A stretch of DNA of 64,000 bases from Oryzibacter oryziterrae (GCF_021864535.1 NZ_JAKJIC010000002.1:62001-126000), one strand, 5' to 3'. Numbered from the stretch's first letter, positions 19,490-27,868 are shown. Notes: generated by a model from the sequence alone, not told the origin. Program-made: numbers and translations.

Positions 19490-21676
19490 TCACGGTTCCG
19501 ACAGCATGGCCTTGAGCCGCGTCCAGCGCCGGCGGATGCGGGCGTCGGAAATTGCCATTTCCAGCGCCGAGGGTTCGGCCACCAGCACCACCAGCTGCCG
19601 GCCGCGCGTGGCGGCCGTGTAGAGGAGGTTCCGTGCGAGCATGATCGAATGTTCGCGCACCAGCGGAATGACGACGGCCGGATACTCCGAGCCCTGCGAC
19701 TTGTGGATGGTGATGGCATAGGCGCGCGTCAGCGCTTCGAGATCCTCAAGGCCATATTTGACGTCGCGTCCGTCGAAGGAAACCACCACCTCGTCTTCAC
19801 GCGTGCGGACACGCTTGAGGATGCCGAGATCGCCGTTGAACACGTCGCGATCATAGTCGTTCTCGATCTGCATGATCTTGTCGCCGACCGCATAGGTCTG
19901 GCCGAAGCGCTCGACCTGATCGATCGGGGCGCCGTTGAGCAGGCGCGCCAGCTGGTCGTTGAGATTGCGCGCGCCGACCACACCCTTCTGCATCGGCGTG
20001 ATCACCTGCACGTCGCGCATGGCGTCGAGGCCGAAACGGCGGGGAATGCGGGTGCCGACCACTTCCAGGATCTTGGCGAGCGCGTCGTCCGAGCCGCGCG
20101 CTTCGACCACGTAGAAATCGGCCAGTTCGCCGGGCGGTGGCGGCTCGGGCAATTCCCCGTGATTGATGCGATGCGCGTTGACGATGATCCGGCTTTCCTC
20201 GGCCTGCCGGAAGATCTCGGTAAGGCGGGCGACTGCAACCGCGCCCGAAGAGATGACGTCGCGCAGCACCTGGCCGGGGCCGACGGAGGGCAACTGGTCG
20301 ACGTCGCCGACCAGAATCAGGGCGGCGTTGAGCGGGATCGCCTCGACCAGCGCCGCCATCAGCGGCACGTCGACCATGGACGCCTCGTCGATGACGATCA
20401 CGTCGGCCTCCAGCGGTTCCGAAGGGCCGCGCCGGAAGCCGCCTGTGGAGGGGTCGATTTCCAGAAGGCGATGAATGGTCTTGGCTTCGCGCCGGGCCTG
20501 CTCGGCCATGCGCCGCGACGCGCGCCCGGTGGGGGCGGCGAGCGCGACGGTGAGCTTCGAGCCGGCGATGGTGGCCAGCAGCGCTTCGAGAAGCGTGGTC
20601 TTGCCCACGCCGGGGCCGCCGGTGATCACCGACACCTTGGCCTCGGCGACAACAGCCAGCGCATCGCGCTGCGAGGCCGACAGCTGCTTGGCGCTCGACG
20701 CTTCGAAGCGGGCGATGGCCCCCTCCACATCCACCTTGCCCCAGGGCGGGCGCCCCGTGGAGAGCGCCTTGAGGCGGACGGCAACCGAGCGCTCGAAGCG
20801 CGTGAGACGTCGGGCGGCGAGGCAGGCGGTGCCGTCGATCTCCACTTCCTCGATGTCGCCATGGCGGATGGCCTCGCCCAGGGCGTCTTCGACGGCCATG
20901 TCGTCGACGGCGAGCAGGCGCGCCGTGCGGTCGATGATCGCGCCGCGCGGCACGGCGGTGTGACCATCGTCGGCCGCATTCTCGAGCGCATAGGTGATGC
21001 CGGCGCGCAGACGCTCCGGGGCGGACTTGCCGATGCCGAACCGGGCGGCGATCTCGTCGGCGCCCTCAAAGCCGATGCCGCGCACCTCGCGGGCGAGGCG
21101 ATAGGGATCTTCCTCCACCAGCTTCACCGCGTCCGGACCGAAGTGCTTCCAGATCGACACGGCGCGCGCGGTGGAAATGCCCTTGTCCTGAAAGGCGATC
21201 ATCACGTCCTTGACCGCCTTGCGCTCGCGATAGCTCTCGGCAATGCGCGCCGCGGTCTGCTTGCCGAGGCCGGGCACGGTGACGAGCCGCATGGGCTCGT
21301 TCTCGATGATCTCCAGCGCCTTGGCGCCGAGCACCTGCACGATGCGTTCGGCCATGGCCGGGCCGACGCCGGCGATCAGGCCCGAGCCGAGAAAGCGCAG
21401 CACCGCGTCCTTGCCGGAGGGCTCGTGGGTGGTGATGGTTTCAGCCCGGAACTGCAGGCCGTGGACCTTGTCGGTGGCCCACTGCCCCTCGGCCTCGACC
21501 TTCTCGCCCGCCGACACGGTGGGCACATGGCCGACGAGCGCGACCGGGTCCTTGCGACCGCGCACGCGCACGCGCAGCACGGCAAAGCCGTTGTCGGCGT
21601 TGTGAAACGTCACGCGCTCCACGGTGCCGGTCAATCGGTCGAAAAGCCGCCCTTCTGATGCAGAATCATCGTTCAT
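19490..21676 (-). CDS. recD2: RecD2-type ATP-dependent DNA helicase
   Basis: 728-aa superfamily 1B 5'-3' helicase of the RecD2 type, which acts without RecBC in repair and replication. The N-terminal OB-like segment (about 1-80) is followed by helix-hairpin-helix repeats (LVTVPGLGKQTAARIAESYR). The motor has Walker A ITGGPGVGKTTLLEAL and Walker B DVIVIDEASMVDVPLM. The late motifs TIHKSQGSEYPAVVIPL and NLLYTAATRGRQLVVLV are present. The start lies after AAAGGG. It is transcribed divergently from the glucan gene at 21800. The C-terminus is close to that expected for the family. Confidence 0.9.
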   Translation of the reverse strand: MNDDSASEGRLFDRLTGTVERVTFHNADNGFAVLRVRVRGRKDPVALVGHVPTVSAGEKVEAEGQWATDKVHGLQFRAETITTHEPSGKDAVLRFLGSGLIAGVGPAMAERIVQVLGAKALEIIENEPMRLVTVPGLGKQTAARIAESYRERKAVKDVMIAFQDKGISTARAVSIWKHFGPDAVKLVEEDPYRLAREVRGIGFEGADEIAARFGIGKSAPERLRAGITYALENAADDGHTAVPRGAIIDRTARLLAVDDMAVEDALGEAIRHGDIEEVEIDGTACLAARRLTRFERSVAVRLKALSTGRPPWGKVDVEGAIARFEASSAKQLSASQRDALAVVAEAKVSVITGGPGVGKTTLLEALLATIAGSKLTVALAAPTGRASRRMAEQARREAKTIHRLLEIDPSTGGFRRGPSEPLEADVIVIDEASMVDVPLMAALVEAIPLNAALILVGDVDQLPSVGPGQVLRDVISSGAVAVARLTEIFRQAEESRIIVNAHRINHGELPEPPPPGELADFYVVEARGSDDALAKILEVVGTRIPRRFGLDAMRDVQVITPMQKGVVGARNLNDQLARLLNGAPIDQVERFGQTYAVGDKIMQIENDYDRDVFNGDLGILKRVRTREDEVVVSFDGRDVKYGLEDLEALTRAYAITIHKSQGSEYPAVVIPLVREHSIMLARNLLYTAATRGRQLVVLVAEPSALEMAISDARIRRRWTRLKAMLSEP

Positions 21677-21799
21677 TGAGCCCTTTATGGCGCGTGACGC
21701 CCCTGTTCGTCGAGCCTTGTTCGCGGTATGTATGCGCCGCCCGCCGTTCGATGCCCAAGCTGTCGGCGCCCGGCGGGACGCATTGGAGAGAACTTGTTC

Positions 21800-23383
21800 A
21801 TGTCGTCCACGTTGACCCGCCGCGAAATGCTCGGCCTGCTCGCGAGCCTTGGCCTTCTACCCCAGCTTTCCGTCGAAGAGGCGCTTGCCGCCGCCGACAA
21901 GACCCGCCTCGGCAAGGCGACGGAGTTTTCCTTCGCAAAGCTGATGGCCGCTGCCAAGGATCGTGCCTCCAAGCCCTACGTGCCTGAAGTGCCCCGCGCC
22001 GCCGACACGCTTGAGAAGATCGATTACGACCAGCATTGGAAGATCCACTTCAAGGAAGATCACACGGTGCAGGCCGCCGGTGGCAAGGCGCCGCTGCGCT
22101 TCTTCCACCTCGGGCGCTATTTCAAGCTGCCGGTGGGCATTTTCCTGGTGGACGGTGAAAAGGCGCGCGAAGTGCTCTATTCGCCCGACTATTTCGAGAT
22201 CCCCAAGGATAACCCTGCCAACGGTCTGCCCGATGACATCGGCTTTGCCGGCTTCCGCGTGATGGAGCCGGGCGTCGAGCGCGACTGGCTCGCCTTCCTC
22301 GGCGCCGCCTATTTCCGCTCGTCGGGGGCGCTGGACCAGTATGGCCTTTCGGCGCGTGCGGTTGCCATCGACGTCGCCATGCCGACGCCGGAAGAATTCC
22401 CGCGCTTCACCAACTTCTATTTCGGTCCGTCCAAGACCGGTCTTTTCACCATCTATGCCGACCTCGAGGGGCCGCGCGTGTCCGGCGCCGTGCGCTGGGA
22501 CATCTCGCGTGGCGGCGACGTCACCGGCAAGCAGGTGGTGATGGACATGGCGGTGCGCTTCTATCCGCGCGAGAACATCGCCCGCTTCGGCGTTGCGGCG
22601 CTGACCTCCATGTTCTGGTATGACGAGACCAACCGCCAGAAGGCGCCGGACTGGCGTCCGGAGATCCACGATTCCGACGGCCTGGGCATCTGGACTGGCG
22701 CCGGCGAGCGCCTGTGGCGTCCGCTCAACAACCCGCAGAACGTGATGACGTCGACCTTCGTCGACAACAACGTCAAGGGCTTCGGCCTGTGCCAGCGCGA
22801 TCGCAGCTTCGAGAACTACCAGGACGACGGCGTCTTCTACGAGAAGCGCTCGACCGTCTGGGTGGAGCCGACCGGTGAATGGGGTGCGGGCGCGGTTCAG
22901 CTCGTGGAGATCCCGACCGACGACGAGATCCACGACAATATCGTCGCCTACTGGATCCCGAAGGAGCCTGCCAACAAGGGGACGGAGATCGCCTTCGACT
23001 ATCGCCTGACCTGGGCCGGCGACGAGCCGCATGTGCCGACCGTCGGACGCGTCTACTCGACCCGCCTGGGCTTCGGTGGCGTGCCGGGGCAGGAGCGTCC
23101 CAAGGGCGTGGTCAAGTATGTGATCGACTTTGACGGTGGCGAGCTGGCCAAATACGGCCAGAAGGACGGCGTCGAGGCCGTGGTCAGTGCGTCGGCTGGG
23201 ACGGTTTCAGGCGTCTACACGCTGCCGGTCGTCGGCACCACGCGCTGGCGCGCCGTGTTCGACTTCAAGGCTGCTGGCCCCGAGCCGGTGGACATGCGCT
23301 TGTTCCTGAAGACCAAGGACAAGACTCTGACCGAGACCTGGCTCTATCAGCATCACAACGAGACCTTCGTCTGGCCGAAGTGA
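21800..23383 (+). CDS. Periplasmic glucan biosynthesis protein (OpgD/OpgG, MdoG family)
   Basis: 527-aa periplasmic protein of the MdoG/OpgG family, involved in osmoregulated periplasmic glucan backbone formation. The N-terminus MSSTLTRREMLGLLASLG has a twin-arginine (Tat) signal, as in the OpgD branch. The mature part shows FRHLG-like and family blocks such as RFFHLGRYFKLPVGIFL and SRGGDVTGKQVVMDMAVRFY, with the Ig-like C-terminal domain. The start at 21800 follows GGAGAG. The upstream in-frame ATG at 21728 would bury the Tat motif. No opgH glucosyltransferase lies beside it; the GT2 synthase at 32.5 kb is a different type. Confidence 0.88.
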   Translation: MSSTLTRREMLGLLASLGLLPQLSVEEALAAADKTRLGKATEFSFAKLMAAAKDRASKPYVPEVPRAADTLEKIDYDQHWKIHFKEDHTVQAAGGKAPLRFFHLGRYFKLPVGIFLVDGEKAREVLYSPDYFEIPKDNPANGLPDDIGFAGFRVMEPGVERDWLAFLGAAYFRSSGALDQYGLSARAVAIDVAMPTPEEFPRFTNFYFGPSKTGLFTIYADLEGPRVSGAVRWDISRGGDVTGKQVVMDMAVRFYPRENIARFGVAALTSMFWYDETNRQKAPDWRPEIHDSDGLGIWTGAGERLWRPLNNPQNVMTSTFVDNNVKGFGLCQRDRSFENYQDDGVFYEKRSTVWVEPTGEWGAGAVQLVEIPTDDEIHDNIVAYWIPKEPANKGTEIAFDYRLTWAGDEPHVPTVGRVYSTRLGFGGVPGQERPKGVVKYVIDFDGGELAKYGQKDGVEAVVSASAGTVSGVYTLPVVGTTRWRAVFDFKAAGPEPVDMRLFLKTKDKTLTETWLYQHHNETFVWPK

Positions 23384-23396
23384 TGTCATGAAAATC

Positions 23397-23430
23397 GCGG
23401 GGTGGCCGGCAGCATGGCCGGCCACCCCGC
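23397..23430. terminator. Bidirectional terminator between opgD/G and the gstI-like gene
   Basis: Perfect 14-bp stem GCGGGGTGGCCGGC / GCCGGCCACCCCGC with a 6-base loop, 14 bases after the glucan gene stop. On the minus strand it is followed by GATTTTC, which suits the convergent gstI-like gene. Confidence 0.7.
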
Positions 23431-23438
23431 GCATGTCT

Positions 23439-23639
23439 TCAATGGGGGCGGCGCGGGTCGCGCGATACGTCGTTGCCCTCGATCGCTTCCGTGTGATACC
23501 AGCACGGATCGATGGCGTCGCAAACGGCGAAGGATTGGGCTTGGGGCGTGAAGCGCTGAACCTGATCGTGAGCGGCAAAGCGCCCGCGAGCCGGAAATGC
23601 GATGATCTCGGCGCTGGTGCGGGAGTTGATGCTGGCCAT
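23439..23639 (-). CDS. GstI/DUF2735-like small protein, predicted glnII translation inhibitor
   Basis: 66-aa protein of the DUF2735 type, recognised by two short blocks: TSAEIIAFPARGRF near the N-terminus and PCWYHTEAIE near the C-terminus. In Rhizobium leguminosarum the small gene gstI lies upstream of and divergent to glnII, and its product inhibits glnII translation. This gene occupies the same position, divergent from glnII with a 558-base gap. The start at 23639 follows AGGA at good spacing. A longer frame to 23708 adds unrelated residues. Assignment to GstI rests on position, size and the family blocks. Function is inferred. Confidence 0.75.
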   Translation of the reverse strand: MASINSRTSAEIIAFPARGRFAAHDQVQRFTPQAQSFAVCDAIDPCWYHTEAIEGNDVSRDPRRPH

Positions 23640-24197
23640 GTCTTTCCTACCCCGGCTCGGCCGTGAACTGGAAAGGCCAGTCCCGCCTTGCCGTAATTTT
23701 GAGTGCAAGAATTCATTGCCGCATCCACTGAAGATGCGAGCTCTTTGAACTGCGACTCTTTTTTGTCCGCAAGCACTTATGCGGTTTTTACAAGATAAGA
23801 ATGGTCACACTCCATGCAAGTTGGCTAGTGACAAAATTAGCAATTGCATAACATTTGATCACTAAATCTGCTGCCTAATTGTGCATCTATGCCGATTGTC
23901 CGGCAATCTACCAATCCTTAACCATTCAATAACGGGTCAATCTGCCTAATTTGCGGGCAGGTATGCAGCCGGCTGACTTTTTGTCCTCATGGCCAGGGTG
24001 TCCGGATTTCGCGGAAAACCGGGAATGTCCGGCTCATTTCCGCCATTTGCCGCGGTCTCGGCTCGCCGGCTGATGGCACTTGGCACGCATCCTGCAAAAG
24101 AGGAACCGCTTCGCAGGTCCCGGAGCGCGCTCTGGCCACCGGAACCGTTCGAGTTAAGTTCAACACGCGCCGCCATCGGCTTTTTGAGAGGCACGCA
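23640..24197. promoter_or_regulatory. gstI-like / glnII divergent control region
   Basis: 558 bases, markedly AT-rich from about 23765 to 23945, with no gene I can support. It holds the sigma-54 type element at 24081-24096 directed at glnII. I could not find a confident NtrC palindrome by eye. Confidence 0.6.
24081..24096 (+). promoter_or_regulatory. Sigma-54 promoter of glnII
   Basis: TGGCACGCATCCTGCA fits the -24/-12 consensus TGGCACG-N4-TTGCA with one mismatch (CTGCA). Transcription would begin near 24108, giving a leader of about 90 bases before glnII. glnII of rhizobia is a known NtrC and sigma-54 target. Confidence 0.75.
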
Positions 24198-25232
24198 ATG
24201 ACCAAGTACAAGCTGGAGTATATTTGGCTTGACGGCTATACCCCGGTTCCCAATCTGCGCGGCAAGACGCAGATCAAGGAATTCGACGCTTTCCCGACGC
24301 TTGAGCAACTCCCCTACTGGGGCTTTGACGGCAGCTCGACGCAGCAGGCCGAAGGCCACAGCTCCGACTGCGTGCTGAAGCCGGTTGCCGTGTTCCCCGA
24401 CCCGACCCGCACCAACGGCGTGCTGGTCATGTGCGAAGTCATGATGCCCGATGGCGTCACGCCGCACGCGTCGAACAAGCGCGCCACCATCCTCGACGAT
24501 GAAGGTGCCTGGTTCGGCTTCGAGCAGGAATACTTCCTGTACCAGAACGGTCGCCCGCTCGGCTTCCCCGAGAACGGCTACCCGGCCCCGCAGGGCCCCT
24601 ATTACACCGGCGTCGGCTATGCCAACGTGGGTGACATCGCCCGTGAGATCGTCGAAGAGCATCTCGACATCTGCCTCGCCGCCGGCATCAACCACGAAGG
24701 CATCAACGCCGAAGTGGCCAAGGGCCAGTGGGAATTCCAGATTTTCGGCAAGGGTTCCAAGACCGCTGCCGACCAGATCTGGATGGCTCGCTACCTGCTG
24801 CTGCGCCTTTGCGAAAAGTATGGCGTCGACGTGGAATGGCACTGCAAGCCGCTCGGCGACACCGACTGGAACGGCTCGGGCATGCACTGCAACTTCTCCA
24901 CCAAGTTCATGCGCGAGACCGGCGGCAAGGATTACTTCCTCGCCCTCATGGACGCCTTCGCCAAGAACTGGAAGGAGCACATCGAGGTCTACGGTCCGGA
25001 CAATGACAAGCGCCTGACCGGCAAGCACGAGACGGCTCCCTGGAACAAGTTCTCCTGGGGCGTGGCCGACCGTGGCGCCTCGATCCGCGTGCCGCACAGC
25101 TTCGTCAAGAATGACTACAAGGGCTATCTGGAAGATCGCCGCCCCAACTCCCAGGGCGACCCATACCAGATCGCTTCCCAGGTCCTGAAGACCATCGCGG
25201 AAGTTCCCCTGAAGTCTTCGGCTGCCGCCTGA
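24198..25232 (+). CDS. glnII: Glutamine synthetase type II
   Basis: 344-aa eukaryote-like glutamine synthetase (GSII) forming glutamine from glutamate, ammonia and ATP. This length separates it from the roughly 470-aa GSI. Visible blocks include the beta-grasp start KLEYIWLDGYTPVPNLRGKT, the DGSST stretch, WFGFEQEYFLY with metal-binding Glu, GINHEGINAEVAKGQWEFQI, WNGSGMHCNFSTK and NDKRLTGKHET. The ribosome site GAGAGG precedes the ATG. The promoter is of the sigma-54 type, and the divergent gstI-like gene suggests additional translational control. A terminator follows the stop. Unlike GSI, GSII is not adenylylated, so control at expression level makes sense. Confidence 0.97.
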   Translation: MTKYKLEYIWLDGYTPVPNLRGKTQIKEFDAFPTLEQLPYWGFDGSSTQQAEGHSSDCVLKPVAVFPDPTRTNGVLVMCEVMMPDGVTPHASNKRATILDDEGAWFGFEQEYFLYQNGRPLGFPENGYPAPQGPYYTGVGYANVGDIAREIVEEHLDICLAAGINHEGINAEVAKGQWEFQIFGKGSKTAADQIWMARYLLLRLCEKYGVDVEWHCKPLGDTDWNGSGMHCNFSTKFMRETGGKDYFLALMDAFAKNWKEHIEVYGPDNDKRLTGKHETAPWNKFSWGVADRGASIRVPHSFVKNDYKGYLEDRRPNSQGDPYQIASQVLKTIAEVPLKSSAAA

Positions 25233-25258
25233 GACTTGACCTCAGACAGATGAATGCA

Positions 25259-25296
25259 AACGGCGCGGGCAGCAATGCTCGCGCCGTTCGGCTTTT
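25259..25296 (+). terminator. Intrinsic terminator of glnII
   Basis: 9-bp stem AACGGCGCG / CGCGCCGTT with an inner AGC/GCT pair, followed by CGGCTTTT, 27 bases after the stop. Confidence 0.75.
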
Positions 25297-25320
25297 GGGA
25301 ACGGATGCAGGGACGGAGCG

Positions 25321-26358
25321 TCAGCAGCAGGCGCCAACGGCCTCGGTGTGCGTCTGCGTTGCGGCCGGACCGCAGTCGAAGGCGCCGAAATGGGTGGAGC
25401 GGTCGCCGAGGACGCGGAAATGCCGCGCGAAGCGGCTGGTGCCGACCATGGCGGCGGTGTTGCCGCAGACCAGCATCGGCTTGCCCGTGATGAAGCTGTG
25501 ATGATCGTCGAGCTGATAGCCGTGCGGCTGGCCGGGGATGGTGCCGAGATAGGTGGCCACCTGGCCGTAGTCCTCGCAGCGGTCCTCGAGGCCTTCGACC
25601 TTGAAGGCGCGGATCTTCAGCGACCAGAAGGTGGTCGGGCCGACCATCAGTTCCGCATAGGGATGATTGATGGCGATCGGCGCCTGCCGCAGCACCCGAT
25701 AGTCGGGCCAGCCGACGTCGGCCATCAGCCGGCGAAAATCCTCCACATAGAGCGCGCCGCCCAGGCATTCGCCGACGAGCAGCGGATCGGTCGCCACATG
25801 CGGCGGCAGGCGGCGGCTGGAGAAGACGTCGGAGAACAGAAGTTCGCCACCGGGCTTCAGCACGCGGTGGATCTCGGAGAAGACGCGGCGCTTGTCGCCT
25901 GACAGATTGAGCGCACAGTTGGAGATCACCACGTCGACCGAAGCGTCGGCAATGCCGAGGCCGGCGAGGTCTTCGAAGGTCCCGTCGCGCAGGGAGACGT
26001 TGGAGACGCGATGGCCCAGGACGCGCGCCTGTTCGGCCTGGTGCCGACGGCCGACTTCGAGCTGCTCCGGCGTCATGTCGACGCCGATCACCCGGCCTGT
26101 TTCCCCGACGAGAGCCGAGACCAGATAGACGTCGCGCCCGCTGCCGCACCCGAGGTCGAGCACGGTCAGGCCCTCAAGGTCGTCGGGAATGGGCGAACCG
26201 CAGCCGTAGAAGCGATCGAGGATCTCCGGGTGGATGTTCTGCACGATGGCCTGCAGCTGCGGCGACAAGGCCTCGGTCGAGCAGCAGGCCCCGGTCTTGA
26301 GATCGGTGGTGCCCTGGAGTTCCGAGCCATAGTAGCTCAGGACGTCGCGGCGGCTCAT
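25321..26358 (-). CDS. arsM: Arsenite S-adenosylmethionine methyltransferase
   Basis: 345-aa class I methyltransferase that methylates As(III). The SAM site is VLDLGCGSGRD (67-75). Cysteines 25, 53 (in FYGCGSP), 148 (VVISNC) and 198 (VGECLGG) match the spacing pattern of the ArsM set Cys44/72/174/224: 28 residues between the first two and 50 between the last two. The C-terminus ends in a further Cys pair (VGACC). Its ATG shares an ATGA overlap with the upstream arsR stop, so it is translationally coupled. A frame beginning at 26394 would run further into arsR. Substrate assignment rests on the four cysteines plus the ArsR neighbour. Confidence 0.9.
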   Translation of the reverse strand: MSRRDVLSYYGSELQGTTDLKTGACCSTEALSPQLQAIVQNIHPEILDRFYGCGSPIPDDLEGLTVLDLGCGSGRDVYLVSALVGETGRVIGVDMTPEQLEVGRRHQAEQARVLGHRVSNVSLRDGTFEDLAGLGIADASVDVVISNCALNLSGDKRRVFSEIHRVLKPGGELLFSDVFSSRRLPPHVATDPLLVGECLGGALYVEDFRRLMADVGWPDYRVLRQAPIAINHPYAELMVGPTTFWSLKIRAFKVEGLEDRCEDYGQVATYLGTIPGQPHGYQLDDHHSFITGKPMLVCGNTAAMVGTSRFARHFRVLGDRSTHFGAFDCGPAATQTHTEAVGACC

Positions 26359-26675
26359 CAGGAGAGACTTTCCGCAAACAGGATCGAGCAGCATCCGAGA
26401 TCGAAGCCCGCCTGGCCATTGTCGAGGCGTACTCCTTCGGCAAGGCTGTAGGTGACTTCGCGGCCGTGCCGCCGCCCGATGGCGAGCCCGGACTGCTTCA
26501 GGATCTTGAGGTGGTGGGACAGAAGCGTCGGATCAATGCCGATGGCAGCCTGCAACGCACCGGCGGTCATCGCCCGGCCATTGAGCAGCACCATCACGGA
26601 CCAGCGGGTGGTGTCGGCAATGGCTTTCAGGCGGCTCACACAATAGTCGGCAGAGGTTCGGTCCAGATCCGGCAT
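26358..26675 (-). CDS. arsR: ArsR/SmtB-family repressor with C-terminal Cys pair
   Basis: 105-aa winged-helix repressor. The recognition helix region reads DPTLLSHHLKILKQSGLAI. The usual metal site on helix 3 (ELCVCDL) is absent, replaced by TAGALQAAI. Instead Cys95-Cys96 lie near the C-terminus (GFDLGCCSILF), the position used by the atypical As(III) site of Acidithiobacillus ferrooxidans ArsR (Cys95/96/102). Cys12 is the only other cysteine. The start at 26675 follows AGGG. An upstream ATG at 26753 would add an unrelated 26 residues. It is coupled to arsM by an ATGA overlap, so arsenite-induced expression of arsM is the expected outcome. Confidence 0.88.
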   Translation of the reverse strand: MPDLDRTSADYCVSRLKAIADTTRWSVMVLLNGRAMTAGALQAAIGIDPTLLSHHLKILKQSGLAIGRRHGREVTYSLAEGVRLDNGQAGFDLGCCSILFAESLS

Positions 26676-26837
26676 GGCAGTGCCCTGTTCTCGGGTTCTT
26701 GAGCGTGCGACCGCCAGTCCGGACAGGACAACGGCTCGGTCCACGCTGCACACACCAAGCGACAGATTGAACGGACTTTCAATTCAGGAGGCATACCAAC
26801 CGGACTAGAACCTATGCGTCTTGCATAGATTGATCAG

Positions 26838-26916
26838 GCTAGTGGTTTGATTCCGACATTTGCATCCGTCTGATACAACGCGCAGAGCAAATGTCAGAAT
26901 CTGAAAGGCCACTAGC
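26838..26916. repeat. 79-bp palindromic repeat, copy 1
   Basis: Ends are perfect inverted GCTAGTGG / CCACTAGC. Inner blocks GACATTTG / CAAATGTC and GATTC / GAATC are also inverted. The copy has the same length and end sequences as the neighbouring copy 2, 12 bases away. Its RNA would fold into a long interrupted hairpin. No open frame is present, so it is not a self-mobile element, but it could be a non-autonomous one. Confidence 0.85.
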
Positions 26917-26928
26917 AAGCTATTGTTT

Positions 26929-27007
26929 CTAGTGGAGCTTTAGACTTTGACATTTGAGCGCGAGACCGATGTCATCCGGGACTCAAATGTCAAAGTCGCT
27001 CCACTAG
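26929..27007. repeat. 79-bp palindromic repeat, copy 2, overlapping the NlpC/P60 gene end
   Basis: Perfect ends CTAGTGGAGC / GCTCCACTAG, with inner arms GACTTTGACATTTGA / TCAAATGTCAAAGTC. The right end covers the last five codons (LVERL) and stop of the NlpC/P60 gene. The shared family core with copy 1 is CTAGTGG...GACATTTG and its complement. Confidence 0.88.
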
Positions 27008-27868
27008 ACGCCGGATGGAGCGCACCGGCTGCCCGGCTTCGGCGATGCGGCGGATGGCACCGTCGAGCGGCTCGACGACCGTGAGCATGTGATGGCCGTT
27101 GGCATGCAGCAGACGGTTCGATCCGGAGACGATGCCCACGTGGCCCTTCCAGAACACCAGGTCGCCCCGCTTGAGGTCGGCAATGCCGCCCTTCCAGTCC
27201 ACCGGAGCACCGAGCGCGGCTTCCTGCATGTCGGTGTCGCGCGGCGCGGCAATGCCGGCTGCGGCCAGCGCGCTCTGCACGAGGCCCGAGCAATCGATGC
27301 CGAGGGCAGTGCGACCGCCCCAGAGATAGGGCGTGCCGACGTAACGCTCGGCCACCGCGACGAAGTCGGCTTCCGCAGGGACAGCCTCAGGCGCGAGGTG
27401 GCTTGCGACGATCGCACGCCCATCCGGCAACAGACCATAGACGAGACCGCGGCGTTCGACGGTGCCAGTGAGCGTGACGCGCGCGCCCTCCGTCAGTTGC
27501 CCGACCGCCGGCAGCTTCATGTCCGGGCCGGGATAGACAAAGGTTCTGAGGGCGGTGACCCGATGGGTCGGAGCCGGATCGGCAGGTCCCAGCGCGTCGG
27601 AAGACAGATAGCCAACATAACCGTCCCGCTTCAGCTGGACCCAGGCCCAGCCCTCGCTGTCGCGCTCGAAAACGTCGACGTCCTCGCCGAACACCGCTTG
27701 AGTGTCCAGGCCGCAGTCGCTGCGCGGTTCCGCCCGGAGATCGGCAACGGCGACGGCAACGCGACTGCGCTCGGCCGCGACGAAGCGATCGGCTTCCACC
27801 TTGCCCTTGAGGAAATCGGCGGCAAGGTCGGGACGAGCCGGCGTGAGCCGACGGTCGAAACTGGTCAT
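26990..27868 (-). CDS. NlpC/P60 cell-wall peptidase with SH3 domains
   Basis: 292-aa cysteine peptidase, probably a gamma-D-glutamyl-diamino acid endopeptidase acting on peptidoglycan stem peptides. The N-terminal half holds two bacterial SH3-like segments (about 40-95 and 105-165). The C-terminal NlpC/P60 domain has YLWGGRTALGIDCSGLV (catalytic Cys near 193), GHVGIVSG (His near 241) and a third polar residue in the following LLHANGHHM. No signal peptide is visible, as in other proteobacterial members of this arrangement. It overlaps the upstream marR by four bases (ATGA). Its final five codons and stop lie within a 79-bp palindromic repeat, so the original C-terminus may have been altered. 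Confidence 0.88.
   Translation of the reverse strand: MTSFDRRLTPARPDLAADFLKGKVEADRFVAAERSRVAVAVADLRAEPRSDCGLDTQAVFGEDVDVFERDSEGWAWVQLKRDGYVGYLSSDALGPADPAPTHRVTALRTFVYPGPDMKLPAVGQLTEGARVTLTGTVERRGLVYGLLPDGRAIVASHLAPEAVPAEADFVAVAERYVGTPYLWGGRTALGIDCSGLVQSALAAAGIAAPRDTDMQEAALGAPVDWKGGIADLKRGDLVFWKGHVGIVSGSNRLLHANGHHMLTVVEPLDGAIRRIAEAGQPVRSIRRLVERL

Noticed and set aside
19649-21658. 669-aa plus-strand frame opposite recD2
   Set aside because: The helicase strand carries all motor motifs; the antisense frame has none.
26754-27010. Possible CRISPR array or small insertion sequence
   Set aside because: There are only two units, each an internal palindrome without regular spacers, and no transposase. 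A palindromic repeat family explains them better.
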